8,789 nucleotides of DNA from an uncultured Collinsella sp. (GCA_900550185.1 URRN01000081.1:1-8789); one strand, 5' to 3'. Shown: positions 1-8,451, numbered from the stretch's first letter. A program made the numbers and translations. Notes: a model not told the origin generated them from the sequence alone.

Positions 1-860
1 ATGGGGGAGAGCGTGGCCGCTGCGACGGCGAGGTCGTCTACGACCATGCCGTGCGCAAAGAAGGTCGTTGCGGCCAGGATGACCATGGCCGAGTTGATTG
101 CCCAGCCCACGCCCATCGAAAAGAGCGTGTCGAAGAGCTCGTAGTGCAGACGTTCTTCGATAACTTGCTCGCCTTGGCCTTCGAAGTGCATGGATTGGAT
201 GACCTCGGAGTGCAGAAAAAGGTTGTGTGGCATAACGACCGCACCCAGGACACTCACGATAATCGCGGCAGAGCCAGTGGGCATACTAGGCGTGATCCAG
301 CTTGCGGTTGCTTGCGGCCAGTCGACTTTGACCAGCGCGAGCTCTGCTAAAAACGAGAGTCCCACCACACCCACGAAGGCGATGATCCAGCGTTCGGCGC
401 GCTTGTAGGAGCTCGTCATGAGCATCGCCATCGATACTGCCGCCACGATGACGCAGCCCGCGCGCACGGGCAGCCCAAAGAGCATTTGAAGGGCAATCGC
501 GCCACCCAGGACTTCGGCCATGGCGGTGGCGACGGTCGCGAGATAGGCACTGGCGAGTACCGTGCGTCCAACGAAGCGGGGGAGGTAACGTGTCGTGGCC
601 TCGGCAAGGCAGGCGCCCGTGGCGATACCCAGGTGCGCCGCGTTGTGCTGCAGCACAATGAGCATAATCGTGGACAGCGTGACGATCCACAGCAGCGCGT
701 AGCCAAACTGCGAGCCCGCGGCCATATTGGAGGCCCAGTTGCCCGGGTCGATAAAGCCGACGGTCACGAGCAGCCCGGGGCCGATATGCCGCGCAATGTC
801 TAGGCCTCCGTGACCGCCGGTGCGCCGGGAACCAAAGTGTTGTTTGAGATGGTTGAGCAT
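1..860 (-). CDS. mntH: Nramp-family divalent metal (Mn2+/Fe2+) transporter, 3' end outside window
   Basis: Integral membrane, proton-coupled importer of Mn2+ or Fe2+. Only the first 286 codons are visible; Nramp proteins are usually about 400-450 residues, so roughly the last third (later membrane helices) is off the left edge. Seen directly: a short polar, basic N-terminus, then the helix 1 metal-site motif in GFIDPGNWASNMAAGS (Asp38, Asn41), and the helix 6 motif VVMPHNLFLHSE (Met210, His212). In the family, the helix 1 Asp and Asn and the helix 6 Met coordinate the metal, and the Met favours transition metals over Mg2+. Hydrophobic segments fill the intervening sequence. The start ATG (860-858) follows AGGAG (complement of 867-871) with a 6-nt spacer. 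It lies 75 nt downstream of gpmA on the same strand. The reading frame is intact throughout. The family is certain; the exact metal and the mntH symbol are inferred. Confidence 0.93.
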   Translation of the reverse strand, partial: MLNHLKQHFGSRRTGGHGGLDIARHIGPGLLVTVGFIDPGNWASNMAAGSQFGYALLWIVTLSTIMLIVLQHNAAHLGIATGACLAEATTRYLPRFVGRTVLASAYLATVATAMAEVLGGAIALQMLFGLPVRAGCVIVAAVSMAMLMTSSYKRAERWIIAFVGVVGLSFLAELALVKVDWPQATASWITPSMPTGSAAIIVSVLGAVVMPHNLFLHSEVIQSMHFEGQGEQVIEERLHYELFDTLFSMGVGWAINSAMVILAATTFFAHGMVVDDLAVAAATLSP

Positions 861-935
861 GGTGCGCTCCTGTGTATGGGCCGCGTGACGTCGCATCTGG
901 GCCGTGCGGCGCCACGCGTCGGATTTGGGTTGGGG
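861..935 (-). other. short gpmA-mntH spacer without clear terminator
   Basis: This is a 75-nt gap between the gpmA stop and the transporter start, both on the minus strand. Apart from the AGGAG site just before the transporter, I see only short GC-rich dyads with no T-run after them, and no convincing -35/-10 pair. Read-through from gpmA into the transporter gene is therefore plausible. No Mn2+ riboswitch-like or MntR-like site was recognised. Confidence 0.4.
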
Positions 936-1709
936 CTACTTGTGCGCTTTGCCCTGATTGGCCACGTCGTCGATCTTGGCGGCGATGGTCGCCGGGTCGC
1001 CGATGTAGCGCTTGTCGAGGACGTTGAAATCTGTGTCGAAGGTGTAAACGAGCGGCACGCCGGTGGGGATGTTGACCTTGAGGATCTCCTCGGGCGTGAG
1101 GTGCTCGAGCTTCATGACGAGTGAGCGCAGGGAGTTGCCGTGTGCGGCGATGAGTACGCGCTTGCCGGCGAGCATCTGGGGGCGAATTTCGTCTTCGAAA
1201 TAAGGCCAGGCGCGGGCGATCGTGTCCTTGAGGCACTCGGTATAGGGCAGCTGATCGGGTGCGACGTCGCGGTATTGCTCCTGGATGTGGGGATCGCGCG
1301 CGTCGTTCGGCTCGAGTGCCGGCGGGCAGATATCGAAGGAGCGGCGCCAGATGAGCACCTGTTCGTCGCCGTGCTCCGCGGCGGCATCGGCCTTGTTGAG
1401 ACCCTGCAACGCACCGTAGTGGCGCTCGTTGAGCTTCCAGGATTTGATGACGGGCAACCACTCGCGATCCATTTGGCCGAGCACGATGTCGAGGGTGTGA
1501 ATTGCGCGCTTGAGACGCGAGGTGTAGCAGACGTCGAAGTCGAAGCCCGCTTCTTTGAGGGCTCGACCGCCTGCTGCGGCTTCTTCGCGGCCCGTGTCGG
1601 TGAGTTCTACGTCGGTCCAGCCGGTGAACAGGTTGAGTTTGTTCCACTCGGATTCTCCGTGACGGATAAGGACAAGTTGCATCGTCTGCTGGTCTGCTTG
1701 GTGCGCCAT
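936..1709 (-). CDS. gpmA: 2,3-bisphosphoglycerate-dependent phosphoglycerate mutase
   Basis: Cytosolic glycolytic enzyme that interconverts 3- and 2-phosphoglycerate through a phosphohistidine intermediate, primed by 2,3-bisphosphoglycerate. It is 257 residues, a normal length for this family. The histidine-phosphatase signature LIRHGESEWN gives the phosphorylated His17. KLNERHYGALQG carries the catalytic Glu95, and AAHGNSLRSL carries the second histidine, His190. These are offset by exactly six residues from His11, Glu89 and His184 of E. coli GpmA. FTGWTDVELTDTG and the C-terminal IPTGVPLVY are also typical. The start at 1709 is chosen because AAGGAGG (complement of 1715-1721) precedes it by 5 nt. 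An internal Met10 would remove the nine-residue N-terminal extension but has no comparable binding site. Divergent from gltB; the transporter gene follows on the same strand. It is cofactor-dependent, so unlike the unrelated Mn-dependent mutase (GpmI) it has no direct need for the metal its neighbour imports. Confidence 0.98.
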   Translation of the reverse strand: MAHQADQQTMQLVLIRHGESEWNKLNLFTGWTDVELTDTGREEAAAGGRALKEAGFDFDVCYTSRLKRAIHTLDIVLGQMDREWLPVIKSWKLNERHYGALQGLNKADAAAEHGDEQVLIWRRSFDICPPALEPNDARDPHIQEQYRDVAPDQLPYTECLKDTIARAWPYFEDEIRPQMLAGKRVLIAAHGNSLRSLVMKLEHLTPEEILKVNIPTGVPLVYTFDTDFNVLDKRYIGDPATIAAKIDDVANQGKAHK

Positions 1710-1761
1710 AGGGGCCTCCTTGATCTGGCACGGTGTGCGTGCCGTTTGCTTGACGCCGCAA

Positions 1762-1790
1762 AGGATACCCGTTTTAGCTTTAAAAGTTAA
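1762..1790 (-). promoter_or_regulatory. candidate sigma70-type promoter of gpmA
   Basis: On the minus strand, TTAACT (complement of 1785-1790) and TATCCT (complement of 1762-1767) are separated by 17 nt. Each matches the consensus at four of six positions. Transcription would begin near 1755, giving a leader of about 45 nt before the gpmA ATG. The surrounding 1771-1820 stretch is unusually AT-rich for this window, which fits a promoter. Inferred from sequence alone. Confidence 0.45.
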
Positions 1791-1846
1791 CCAGGACTAA
1801 CAAAATTGTTGTATTTGAATGGGATGGTGAAGGGGGGCTGCCGAAA

Positions 1847-1905
1847 TGTCTCGATCTGTAACAACTAGGGATGGAAATTGGGCCTAGGTGTTACAGATCG
1901 AGACA
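1847..1905. repeat. 59-nt inverted-repeat element, copy A
   Basis: The left arm TGTCTCGATCTGTAACA (1847-1863) and right arm TGTTACAGATCGAGACA (1889-1905) are perfect reverse complements over 17 nt. Inside them, after one A/G mismatch, CTAGG (1865-1869) pairs with CCTAG (1883-1887). The result is a stem of 17 plus 5 pairs with a 13-nt loop (1870-1882). No T-run follows on either strand, so it does not look like a standard intrinsic terminator. Copy B lies 34 nt to the right in the same orientation. Whether it acts as RNA, as a protein-binding DNA site, or as a small non-autonomous repeat cannot be decided here. Confidence 0.9.
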
Positions 1906-1936
1906 GGAAGAAATGGTCCTATGGAATGTCTCTCGA

Positions 1937-2001
1937 AAACATCTCAATCTGTAACAGTTAGTCGTCGTAATTGGGCCTTCCTGTTACAGATTGAGATGTT
2001 T
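1937..2001. repeat. inverted-repeat element, copy B
   Basis: The arms at 1937-1957 and 1981-2001 are perfect reverse complements over 21 nt; the core of the left arm reads CATCTCAATCTGTAACAG. The 23-nt loop (1958-1980) contains AATTGGGCCT, which is also present in the corresponding place in copy A. The segment 1940-1998 aligns with copy A (1847-1905) over 59 nt without gaps. Three arm positions differ from copy A, and each is matched by a complementary change in the other arm, so pairing is preserved. There is no T-run after the hairpin. The element lies 180 nt upstream of gltB. Confidence 0.9.
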
Positions 2002-2091
2002 GAAGTGGTGAGCTAACAGGCCGAACTTGGGGCCTATGTTGTCGCCCTTGAGGTCGGCGGTGTCCACTCGTAGGGCGCGCGTTACGCGATT

Positions 2092-2101
2092 GTTTCGAAA
2101 C
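2092..2101. promoter_or_regulatory. perfect 10-bp palindrome upstream of gltB
   Basis: GTTTCGAAAC is a perfect palindrome 80 nt before the gltB start and could be an operator for a dimeric regulator. No matching family site is recognised. A 10-bp palindrome can also arise by chance in several hundred bases, so this is tentative. Confidence 0.25.
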
Positions 2102-2128
2102 GGGCGGGAAACACAGCGGGCCGGCGAT

Positions 2129-2175
2129 GCTCCTAGTATGCCTAGTCAACTGACTGTCTAAATATCTAGGGGAGG
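2129..2175 (+). promoter_or_regulatory. gltB leader dyad and ribosome binding site
   Basis: The gltB ribosome binding site is AGGGGAGG (2168-2175), 6 nt before the ATG, and it sets the start. Upstream, GCTCCTAG (2129-2136) could pair with CTAGGGGAG (2166-2174) if a two-base bulge is allowed. AGTCA-AC-TGACT (2144-2155) forms a small dyad between them. CCTAG occurs at 2132-2136 and 2141-2145, and its complement CTAGG at 2166-2170. This could sequester the binding site in RNA or simply be an operator. The ribosome binding site is secure; the folding is inferred. Confidence 0.45.
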
Positions 2176-2181
2176 ATCGCG

Positions 2182-5100
2182 ATGCAGGCAGATTCCGCTC
2201 AGCAGCAGGGCCTTTATCGCCCCGAATTCGACCACGATGCATGCGGCATCGGCGCGCTTGCCGATATCAACGGCGAGCGCCATCACCAGATCCTGGACGA
2301 CGCACTGTCCATTCTGGTCAACTTGGAGCACCGCGGCGGCACCGGACTCGAGAAGAACACCGGCGACGGCGCCGGCATCCTGTTCCAGGTTCCGCATCAC
2401 TTTTTCCGCAAAGAGGCTCAAAAGTGCGGCCAGATTCTGCCGGCAGAGGGCGACTATGGCGTGGCCATGCTGTTCTTCCCGCGGGACGACAAGGGCGTAG
2501 AGGATGCCCGCCGCGTGTTTGAGGAGGGCTGCGCCGAGGCCGGCGTGCCGCTGCTCTTTTGGCGCGAGGTGCCCGTCGACCCGCACGACCTGGGCGAGAC
2601 GGCCCGCGCCTGCATGCCCACTATCCTGCAGGCCTTCCTGGGCCGTCCGGACGACACGTCCGCCGGCGATGCCTTTGAGCGTCGCCTGTACGTGTGCCGC
2701 CGCACCATCGAGAAGAAGGCCGACGCCGAGTTTGCCCTGCGAGACAAGATCTTCTACGTGTGCTCCATGAGCTCGCGCACTATCGTGTACAAGGGCATGC
2801 TCGTCGCCACGCAGATGCGCCGCTTCTTCATCGATCTCAACGATGCCGCCGTCAAAACGGCCGTGGCGCTCGTCCACTCGCGCTACTCCACCAACACCAC
2901 GCCCAGCTGGGAGCGTGCGCACCCCAACCGCTTTATCATCCACAACGGCGAGATCAACACCCTCAAGGGTAACGTCAACTGGATTCGTGCCCGCGAGCCC
3001 AACCTGTACAGCCCCGTGCTGCAGCATGATCTTGAGCGCGTGATGCCGATCATCAACCGCGAGGGTTCCGACTCCGCGATTCTGGACAACGTGCTCGAAT
3101 TCTTGGTCATGAACGGCCGTCCGCTCACGCGTGCCGCGTCCATGTTGCTGCCCGAGCCATGGGACCACAACGACAACCTGGGTGAGGAACGCCGCGCCTA
3201 CGACGCTTACCAGTCCATGCTCATGGAGCCGTGGGACGGTCCTGCCGCTATCGCCTTTACCGACGGCCGTACCCTGGGTGCCGCCCTCGACCGTAACGGC
3301 CTGCGTCCGGCTCGCTACTACGTGACGCGCGACGGCCGCTTTATGCTGGCGAGTGAGGTGGGCACCATCGAGGTGAGCCCCGAGAACATCCTGACGAGCG
3401 GCTGCTTGGGACCGGGCCAGATGCTCGAGGTCGATTTTGCTCGCGGCCGCGTAATCTACAACGACGAGCTGCGCGCCCGTTACGCTAAGGAAAAGCCCTA
3501 CCGTGATTGGATTGCCGAGGAGACGCTGACCGTCGACGCGCTCGATAGGCCTTCCGTGGCAACGCCCGCCGAGGACGCCGAGGTGCCCGCCGCCGTGCGT
3601 ATGGCCAAGCTCGGCTACCACTGGGATGACGTCGACGAGGTCGTGCGTCCCATGGCCCAGCAGGGCAAGGCACCGCTCGCCTCGATGGGCATCGATGCGC
3701 CGCTGGCCTGCCTGTCCAAGAAGACGCGCTCGTTCTTTGACTACTTCTATCAGCTGTTCGCCCAGGTCACGAACCCGCCGATCGACGCCCTGCGCGAGCA
3801 TATGGTCACCTCGACCACGCTCTACCTGGGCAATCACGGTAACCTGCTCGAGGACTCCCGTACGGCCTGCCAGCTGGTTCGCTTGGAGCGACCGCTGCTG
3901 AGCAAGGAGGAGTTTGACCGCATTTGCGCCATCGACCGCGTGGGCTTTAAGACCCGCCGCTTCCGTGCCGTGTACCGCCGCAATGCCGGCGAGGGCGCGC
4001 TGCAGGCTGCGCTCAAGCAGCTTGCAGAGGACGTTGAGGCTGCGGTGCGCGATGGCGTGAACATCGTGGTGCTGAGCGATCGCGCCGCTGCGGGCGAGGT
4101 CCCCGTGCCGTCGCTGCTCGCCGTGGGTTGCGTGCACAACCATCTGATCCGTGCCGGCGTGCGCACCTTTGCCGATATCGTGGTGGAGTGCGGCGACGCC
4201 GTGTCCCCGCACGACTTTGCGGCGCTGGTGGGCTACTCCGCGAGCGGCATCTATCCGTATAACGCGCATGCGTGCATCCGCGATCTGGCGGCACACGGCG
4301 ACCTGGACGTGACGGCCGAGCAGGGCATCGCCAATTACAACAAGGCCGCGACGGCGGGCATCGTCTCCATCATGTCCAAGATGGGCATCTCCACGGTGCA
4401 GAGCTACCACTCCGCGCAGATCTTCGAGGCCGTGGGCTTCACTCCGGAGTTCGTCAACGCGTACTTCGCCGGCACGGTGAGCCGTGTGGGCGGTATAGGT
4501 GTTGAGGACGTCGAACGCGAGCAAAATGAGCGCTATGACGCCGCGCTTGCTATCCTTAAGAGCCCGGCTCCCGATCAGCTGCCCACGTTGGGCCTGACCA
4601 AGTGGCGCCCGCTCGGCGGCGAGGATCACCTCATCGATCCGCAGACTGTCTACTTGCTGCAGACCGCCTGCCGTGAGGACAGCTACGACACCTTTAAGGA
4701 GTACAGCGCCCGTCTGCACCGTACCGGCCGTGCCGTGCGCCTGCGCGACTTGCTCGACTTTAATGCCAGCGGCCGCACGCCGGTTTCGCTCGACGAGGTC
4801 GAGCCCGCGCTCAACATCGTCCGCCGCTTTAACACCGGCGCCATGTCGTACGGCTCCATCAGCAAAGAGGCGCACGAGTGCATGGCCATCGCCATGAATC
4901 GCCTGCACGGACGCTCCAACTCGGGCGAGGGCGGCGAGGACCCGCGTCGCGAGACCCCGCTGGCTAACGGTGACTCCAAGAACTCCGCGATCAAGCAGGT
5001 GGCAAGCGCGCGCTTTGGCGTGACGAGCCGCTACCTGTGCAGCGCCTTCGAGATCCAGATCAAGATGGCCCAGGGCGCCAAGCCCGGCGAGGGCGGTCAC

Positions 5101-6879
5101 CTGCCCGGCAAGAAGGTCTACCCCTGGATTGCCGAGGTCCGTCAGTCCACGCCCGGCATCGGTCTGATCTCGCCTCCGCCGCACCACGACATCTACTCTA
5201 TCGAAGACCTGGCCGAGCTCATCTTCGACCTTAAGAACGCCAACCCCGGCGCGCGCGTGTCGGTCAAGCTGGTCAGCGAGGCCGGCGTCGGCACCATCGC
5301 CACCGGTGTGGCCAAGGGTGCTGCCGACAAGATCTTGATCAGTGGCCACAACGGCGGCTCGGGTGCCGCTGCGCGCGACTCTATCTGGCATGCGGGACTG
5401 CCGTTGGAACTTGGCCTTGCCGAGGCCCAGCAGACGCTGCTGCAAAACGGCCTGCGCTCACGCGTGGTGCTCGAGGCCGACGGCAAGCTCATGGACGGCA
5501 CCGATGTTGCCGTCGCCTGCCTGCTGGGCGCCGAGGAGTTTGGCTTTGCGACCATGCCGCTCATCTCGATGGGCTGCTTCATGCAGCGCGACTGCCAGCA
5601 GGATACCTGCCCCGCCGGCATCGCGACGCAAAACTGTCGCCTGCGTCGCGGCTTCCGCGGCAAGCCCGAGCATGTCGAGCACTTTATGCTCTTTGTTGCC
5701 GAGCAGCTGCGCGAGGTCATGGCGAGCCTGGGCTTCCGCACTGTCGACGAGATGGTCGGCCATCCCGAGTGCTTGCGCCAGATCGAGGTCCCGGGCAACC
5801 GCAAGGCTAACCTGCTCGATCTGTCGCCCGTGCTGGCGAGCGCGACCTGCGAGTTCGGTGCCCACATCTCGGGTGCCGACGGCCGTCACTTCCTGCCCCA
5901 GATGGCTGCGGACAGCGAGCTCGACAAGACGCTCGACTCCACGCTGTTTGTGCCTTACACGGCCGACGCTCGCGCGCACCTGCGCCCGATTCGCTTCCGC
6001 GCCGATATCGCCAACGTCAACCGCTGCGTGGGCACTATCCTGGGCAACGCGGTGACCAAGGCACATCCCGAGGGCCTGCCCGCCGGCTCCATCACCATCG
6101 ATTGCGATGGTTCGGCCGGTCAGAGCTTTGGCGCCTTCCTGCCGCGCGGCATTACGCTCAACGTGTGCGGCGACGCCAACGACTACTTTGGCAAGGGCCT
6201 TTCGGGCGGCGAGGTGTCGGTGCGCCCCAACCCGCATGCGACCTACAAGTTCGACGAAAACATCATCGTGGGTAACGTTGCGTTCTTTGGCGCCACGAGC
6301 GGCCACGGCTTCATCAACGGCCTGGCCGGCCAGCGCTTTGGCGTACGCAACTCCGGTGCCACCGTGGTGGTCGAGGGCTGCGGCAACCACGGCTGTGAGT
6401 ACATGACGGGCGGCCTGGCGCTCATCCTGGGCGAGGTCGGGCAGAACTTTGCCGCCGGCATGACGGGCGGTGTGGCCTATGTCTTTGACCAGTACGGCAC
6501 GCTCGATGCCCGCGTGAACCACGAGAGCGTTGAGCTCAAGGCCCCGACGGCCGGCGAGCTGGCGCAGATTCGCGAGCTCATCCAGGAGCACGTGGACGCG
6601 ACACAGAGCCCACGCGGCATTAAGCTGCTCTACAGCTTTGAGACGATGAGCAAGCACTTTGTGAAGGTCATTCCGACCGAGTACGAGCGTGTGCTGGCGA
6701 TTGTCGCTGCGAGCGAGGCCGTCGGCAAGACGCATGCGCAGGCAGAGGAGCTGGCGTTTGACATTGTGACCGGTCGCGCGAGCGCCGCGGATGTCGCTCG
6801 CTTCGATATTGCGGGCGGTGCTGCGGGTGCTGCGTCCGTGGCCGCCAGCTCTGTTGCTTCGACCAAGAAGGAGGCGTAA
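2182..6879 (+). CDS. gltB: glutamate synthase (NADPH) large subunit
   Basis: Large subunit of GOGAT. It hydrolyses glutamine, channels the ammonia to 2-oxoglutarate and yields two glutamates, with electrons supplied through the small subunit GltD. It is 1565 residues, slightly above the usual roughly 1500. An N-terminal propeptide of about 20 residues precedes Cys21 in FDHDACGIGALAD, the expected N-terminal nucleophile after processing. The glutaminase domain (about 21-430) includes LEHRGGTGLEKNTGDGAG, HNGEINTLKGN (from 254) and DRNGLRPARY (from 370). The central domain has TNPPIDALREH. The FMN synthase domain (about 870-1220) has FNTGAMSYGSIS, GRSNSGEGGEDPRR, KMAQGAKPGEGGHLPG and ISGHNGGSGAA. 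Cys1132, Cys1138 and Cys1143 (C-x5-C-x4-C) are the [3Fe-4S] ligands. A glycine-rich beta-helix domain (about 1280-1475) follows. The last 33 or so residues form an Ala/Ser-rich tail ending in STKKEA. The start is supported by AGGGGAGG. First gene of a gltBD operon. Confidence 0.98.
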   Translation: MQADSAQQQGLYRPEFDHDACGIGALADINGERHHQILDDALSILVNLEHRGGTGLEKNTGDGAGILFQVPHHFFRKEAQKCGQILPAEGDYGVAMLFFPRDDKGVEDARRVFEEGCAEAGVPLLFWREVPVDPHDLGETARACMPTILQAFLGRPDDTSAGDAFERRLYVCRRTIEKKADAEFALRDKIFYVCSMSSRTIVYKGMLVATQMRRFFIDLNDAAVKTAVALVHSRYSTNTTPSWERAHPNRFIIHNGEINTLKGNVNWIRAREPNLYSPVLQHDLERVMPIINREGSDSAILDNVLEFLVMNGRPLTRAASMLLPEPWDHNDNLGEERRAYDAYQSMLMEPWDGPAAIAFTDGRTLGAALDRNGLRPARYYVTRDGRFMLASEVGTIEVSPENILTSGCLGPGQMLEVDFARGRVIYNDELRARYAKEKPYRDWIAEETLTVDALDRPSVATPAEDAEVPAAVRMAKLGYHWDDVDEVVRPMAQQGKAPLASMGIDAPLACLSKKTRSFFDYFYQLFAQVTNPPIDALREHMVTSTTLYLGNHGNLLEDSRTACQLVRLERPLLSKEEFDRICAIDRVGFKTRRFRAVYRRNAGEGALQAALKQLAEDVEAAVRDGVNIVVLSDRAAAGEVPVPSLLAVGCVHNHLIRAGVRTFADIVVECGDAVSPHDFAALVGYSASGIYPYNAHACIRDLAAHGDLDVTAEQGIANYNKAATAGIVSIMSKMGISTVQSYHSAQIFEAVGFTPEFVNAYFAGTVSRVGGIGVEDVEREQNERYDAALAILKSPAPDQLPTLGLTKWRPLGGEDHLIDPQTVYLLQTACREDSYDTFKEYSARLHRTGRAVRLRDLLDFNASGRTPVSLDEVEPALNIVRRFNTGAMSYGSISKEAHECMAIAMNRLHGRSNSGEGGEDPRRETPLANGDSKNSAIKQVASARFGVTSRYLCSAFEIQIKMAQGAKPGEGGHLPGKKVYPWIAEVRQSTPGIGLISPPPHHDIYSIEDLAELIFDLKNANPGARVSVKLVSEAGVGTIATGVAKGAADKILISGHNGGSGAAARDSIWHAGLPLELGLAEAQQTLLQNGLRSRVVLEADGKLMDGTDVAVACLLGAEEFGFATMPLISMGCFMQRDCQQDTCPAGIATQNCRLRRGFRGKPEHVEHFMLFVAEQLREVMASLGFRTVDEMVGHPECLRQIEVPGNRKANLLDLSPVLASATCEFGAHISGADGRHFLPQMAADSELDKTLDSTLFVPYTADARAHLRPIRFRADIANVNRCVGTILGNAVTKAHPEGLPAGSITIDCDGSAGQSFGAFLPRGITLNVCGDANDYFGKGLSGGEVSVRPNPHATYKFDENIIVGNVAFFGATSGHGFINGLAGQRFGVRNSGATVVVEGCGNHGCEYMTGGLALILGEVGQNFAAGMTGGVAYVFDQYGTLDARVNHESVELKAPTAGELAQIRELIQEHVDATQSPRGIKLLYSFETMSKHFVKVIPTEYERVLAIVAASEAVGKTHAQAEELAFDIVTGRASAADVARFDIAGGAAGAASVAASSVASTKKEA
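6868..6874 (+). promoter_or_regulatory. gltD ribosome binding site inside gltB end
   Basis: AAGGAGG lies within the last codons of gltB (Lys-Glu-Ala-stop), 10 nt before the gltD ATG. Because the two genes are only 5 nt apart, this arrangement favours coupled translation and balanced subunit production. Confidence 0.8.
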
Positions 6880-6884
6880 GTGCT

Positions 6885-8366
<1,482 letters not shown>

Positions 8367-8383
8367 AGTAGTCATTTAAGAAC

Positions 8384-8423
8384 GTCCCCAATGACTGGTC
8401 ATTTTTGTCTAGTCGTTGGGGAC
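8384..8423. repeat. GTCCCC...GGGGAC inverted repeat after gltD
   Basis: GTCCCCAATGAC (8384-8395) pairs with GTCGTTGGGGAC (8412-8423) over 12 pairs including one G-U. The stem can extend three more pairs inward (T8396-A8411, a G-U pair, G8398-C8409), leaving a 10-nt loop. Inside it, AATGAC is also followed at once by GTCATT (8398-8403), and another GTCATT lies upstream at 8371-8376, so alternative pairings exist. No T-run follows the long stem. It starts 18 nt after the gltD stop and may help stabilise or end the mRNA, or be a dispersed repeat. I have an impression of similar GTCCCCAATGAC sequences recurring in related genomes but cannot verify it. Confidence 0.75.
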
Positions 8424-8431
8424 ACTCTTTG

Positions 8432-8451
8432 CGAGCAGTTTGCTCGTTTTT
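8432..8451 (+). terminator. intrinsic terminator of gltBD
   Basis: CGAGCA (8432-8437) and TGCTCG (8441-8446) form a perfect 6-bp stem with loop GTT. Five T residues (8447-8451) follow immediately. It lies 66 nt after the gltD stop, the right place to end the operon transcript. Confidence 0.85.

Larger units (their letters stand above)
1710..2181. other. divergent gpmA/gltB intergenic regulatory region
   Basis: These 472 nt contain no credible gene. A minus-strand open frame crossing 1958-2242 begins inside gltB, has low-complexity arginine-rich content and is best read as chance. The region holds, from left to right: the gpmA ribosome binding site and promoter candidate; an AT-rich stretch with a small AACAA-AA-TTGTT dyad at 1799-1810; two related long inverted repeats (1847-1905 and 1937-2001); the palindrome GTTTCGAAAC; and dyads just before the gltB ribosome binding site. 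I could not identify a convincing -35/-10 pair for gltB. TAGTAT at 2134-2139 is the best -10 candidate but has no good partner. Confidence 0.7.

Noticed and set aside
286..1761. 491-codon minus-strand open frame crossing gpmA and the transporter gene
   Set aside because: Arginine- and proline-rich shadow in another frame. The real frames carry the gpmA and Nramp motifs.
1847..2001. Reading the paired inverted repeats as a CRISPR array
   Set aside because: Only two units, each internally palindromic over 59 nt, with divergent arms and no spacer pattern or cas genes.
2014..2042. Possible degraded third copy of the 59-nt element (TAACAG ... TTGGGGCCTATGTT)
   Set aside because: It shares only short pieces with copies A and B, needs gaps to align and has just a 5-bp AGGCC/GGCCT stem. 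Too weak to list.
2048..2076. TTGAGG-17 nt-TAGGGC as a gltB promoter
   Set aside because: The -10 part matches consensus at only two of six positions.
1958..2242. 94-codon minus-strand open frame in the gpmA-gltB gap
   Set aside because: It starts inside gltB, runs through the inverted repeat and is low-complexity; no ribosome binding site was found.
2158..5445. 1095-codon open frame on the minus strand opposite gltB
   Set aside because: Long antisense frames are common opposite genes with strong G/C third-position bias. Its content resembles no family, and the plus strand encodes an unmistakable GltB.
5458..6735. 425-codon minus-strand open frame opposite the gltB 3' half
   Set aside because: Antisense shadow of gltB with no ribosome binding site or recognisable domain.
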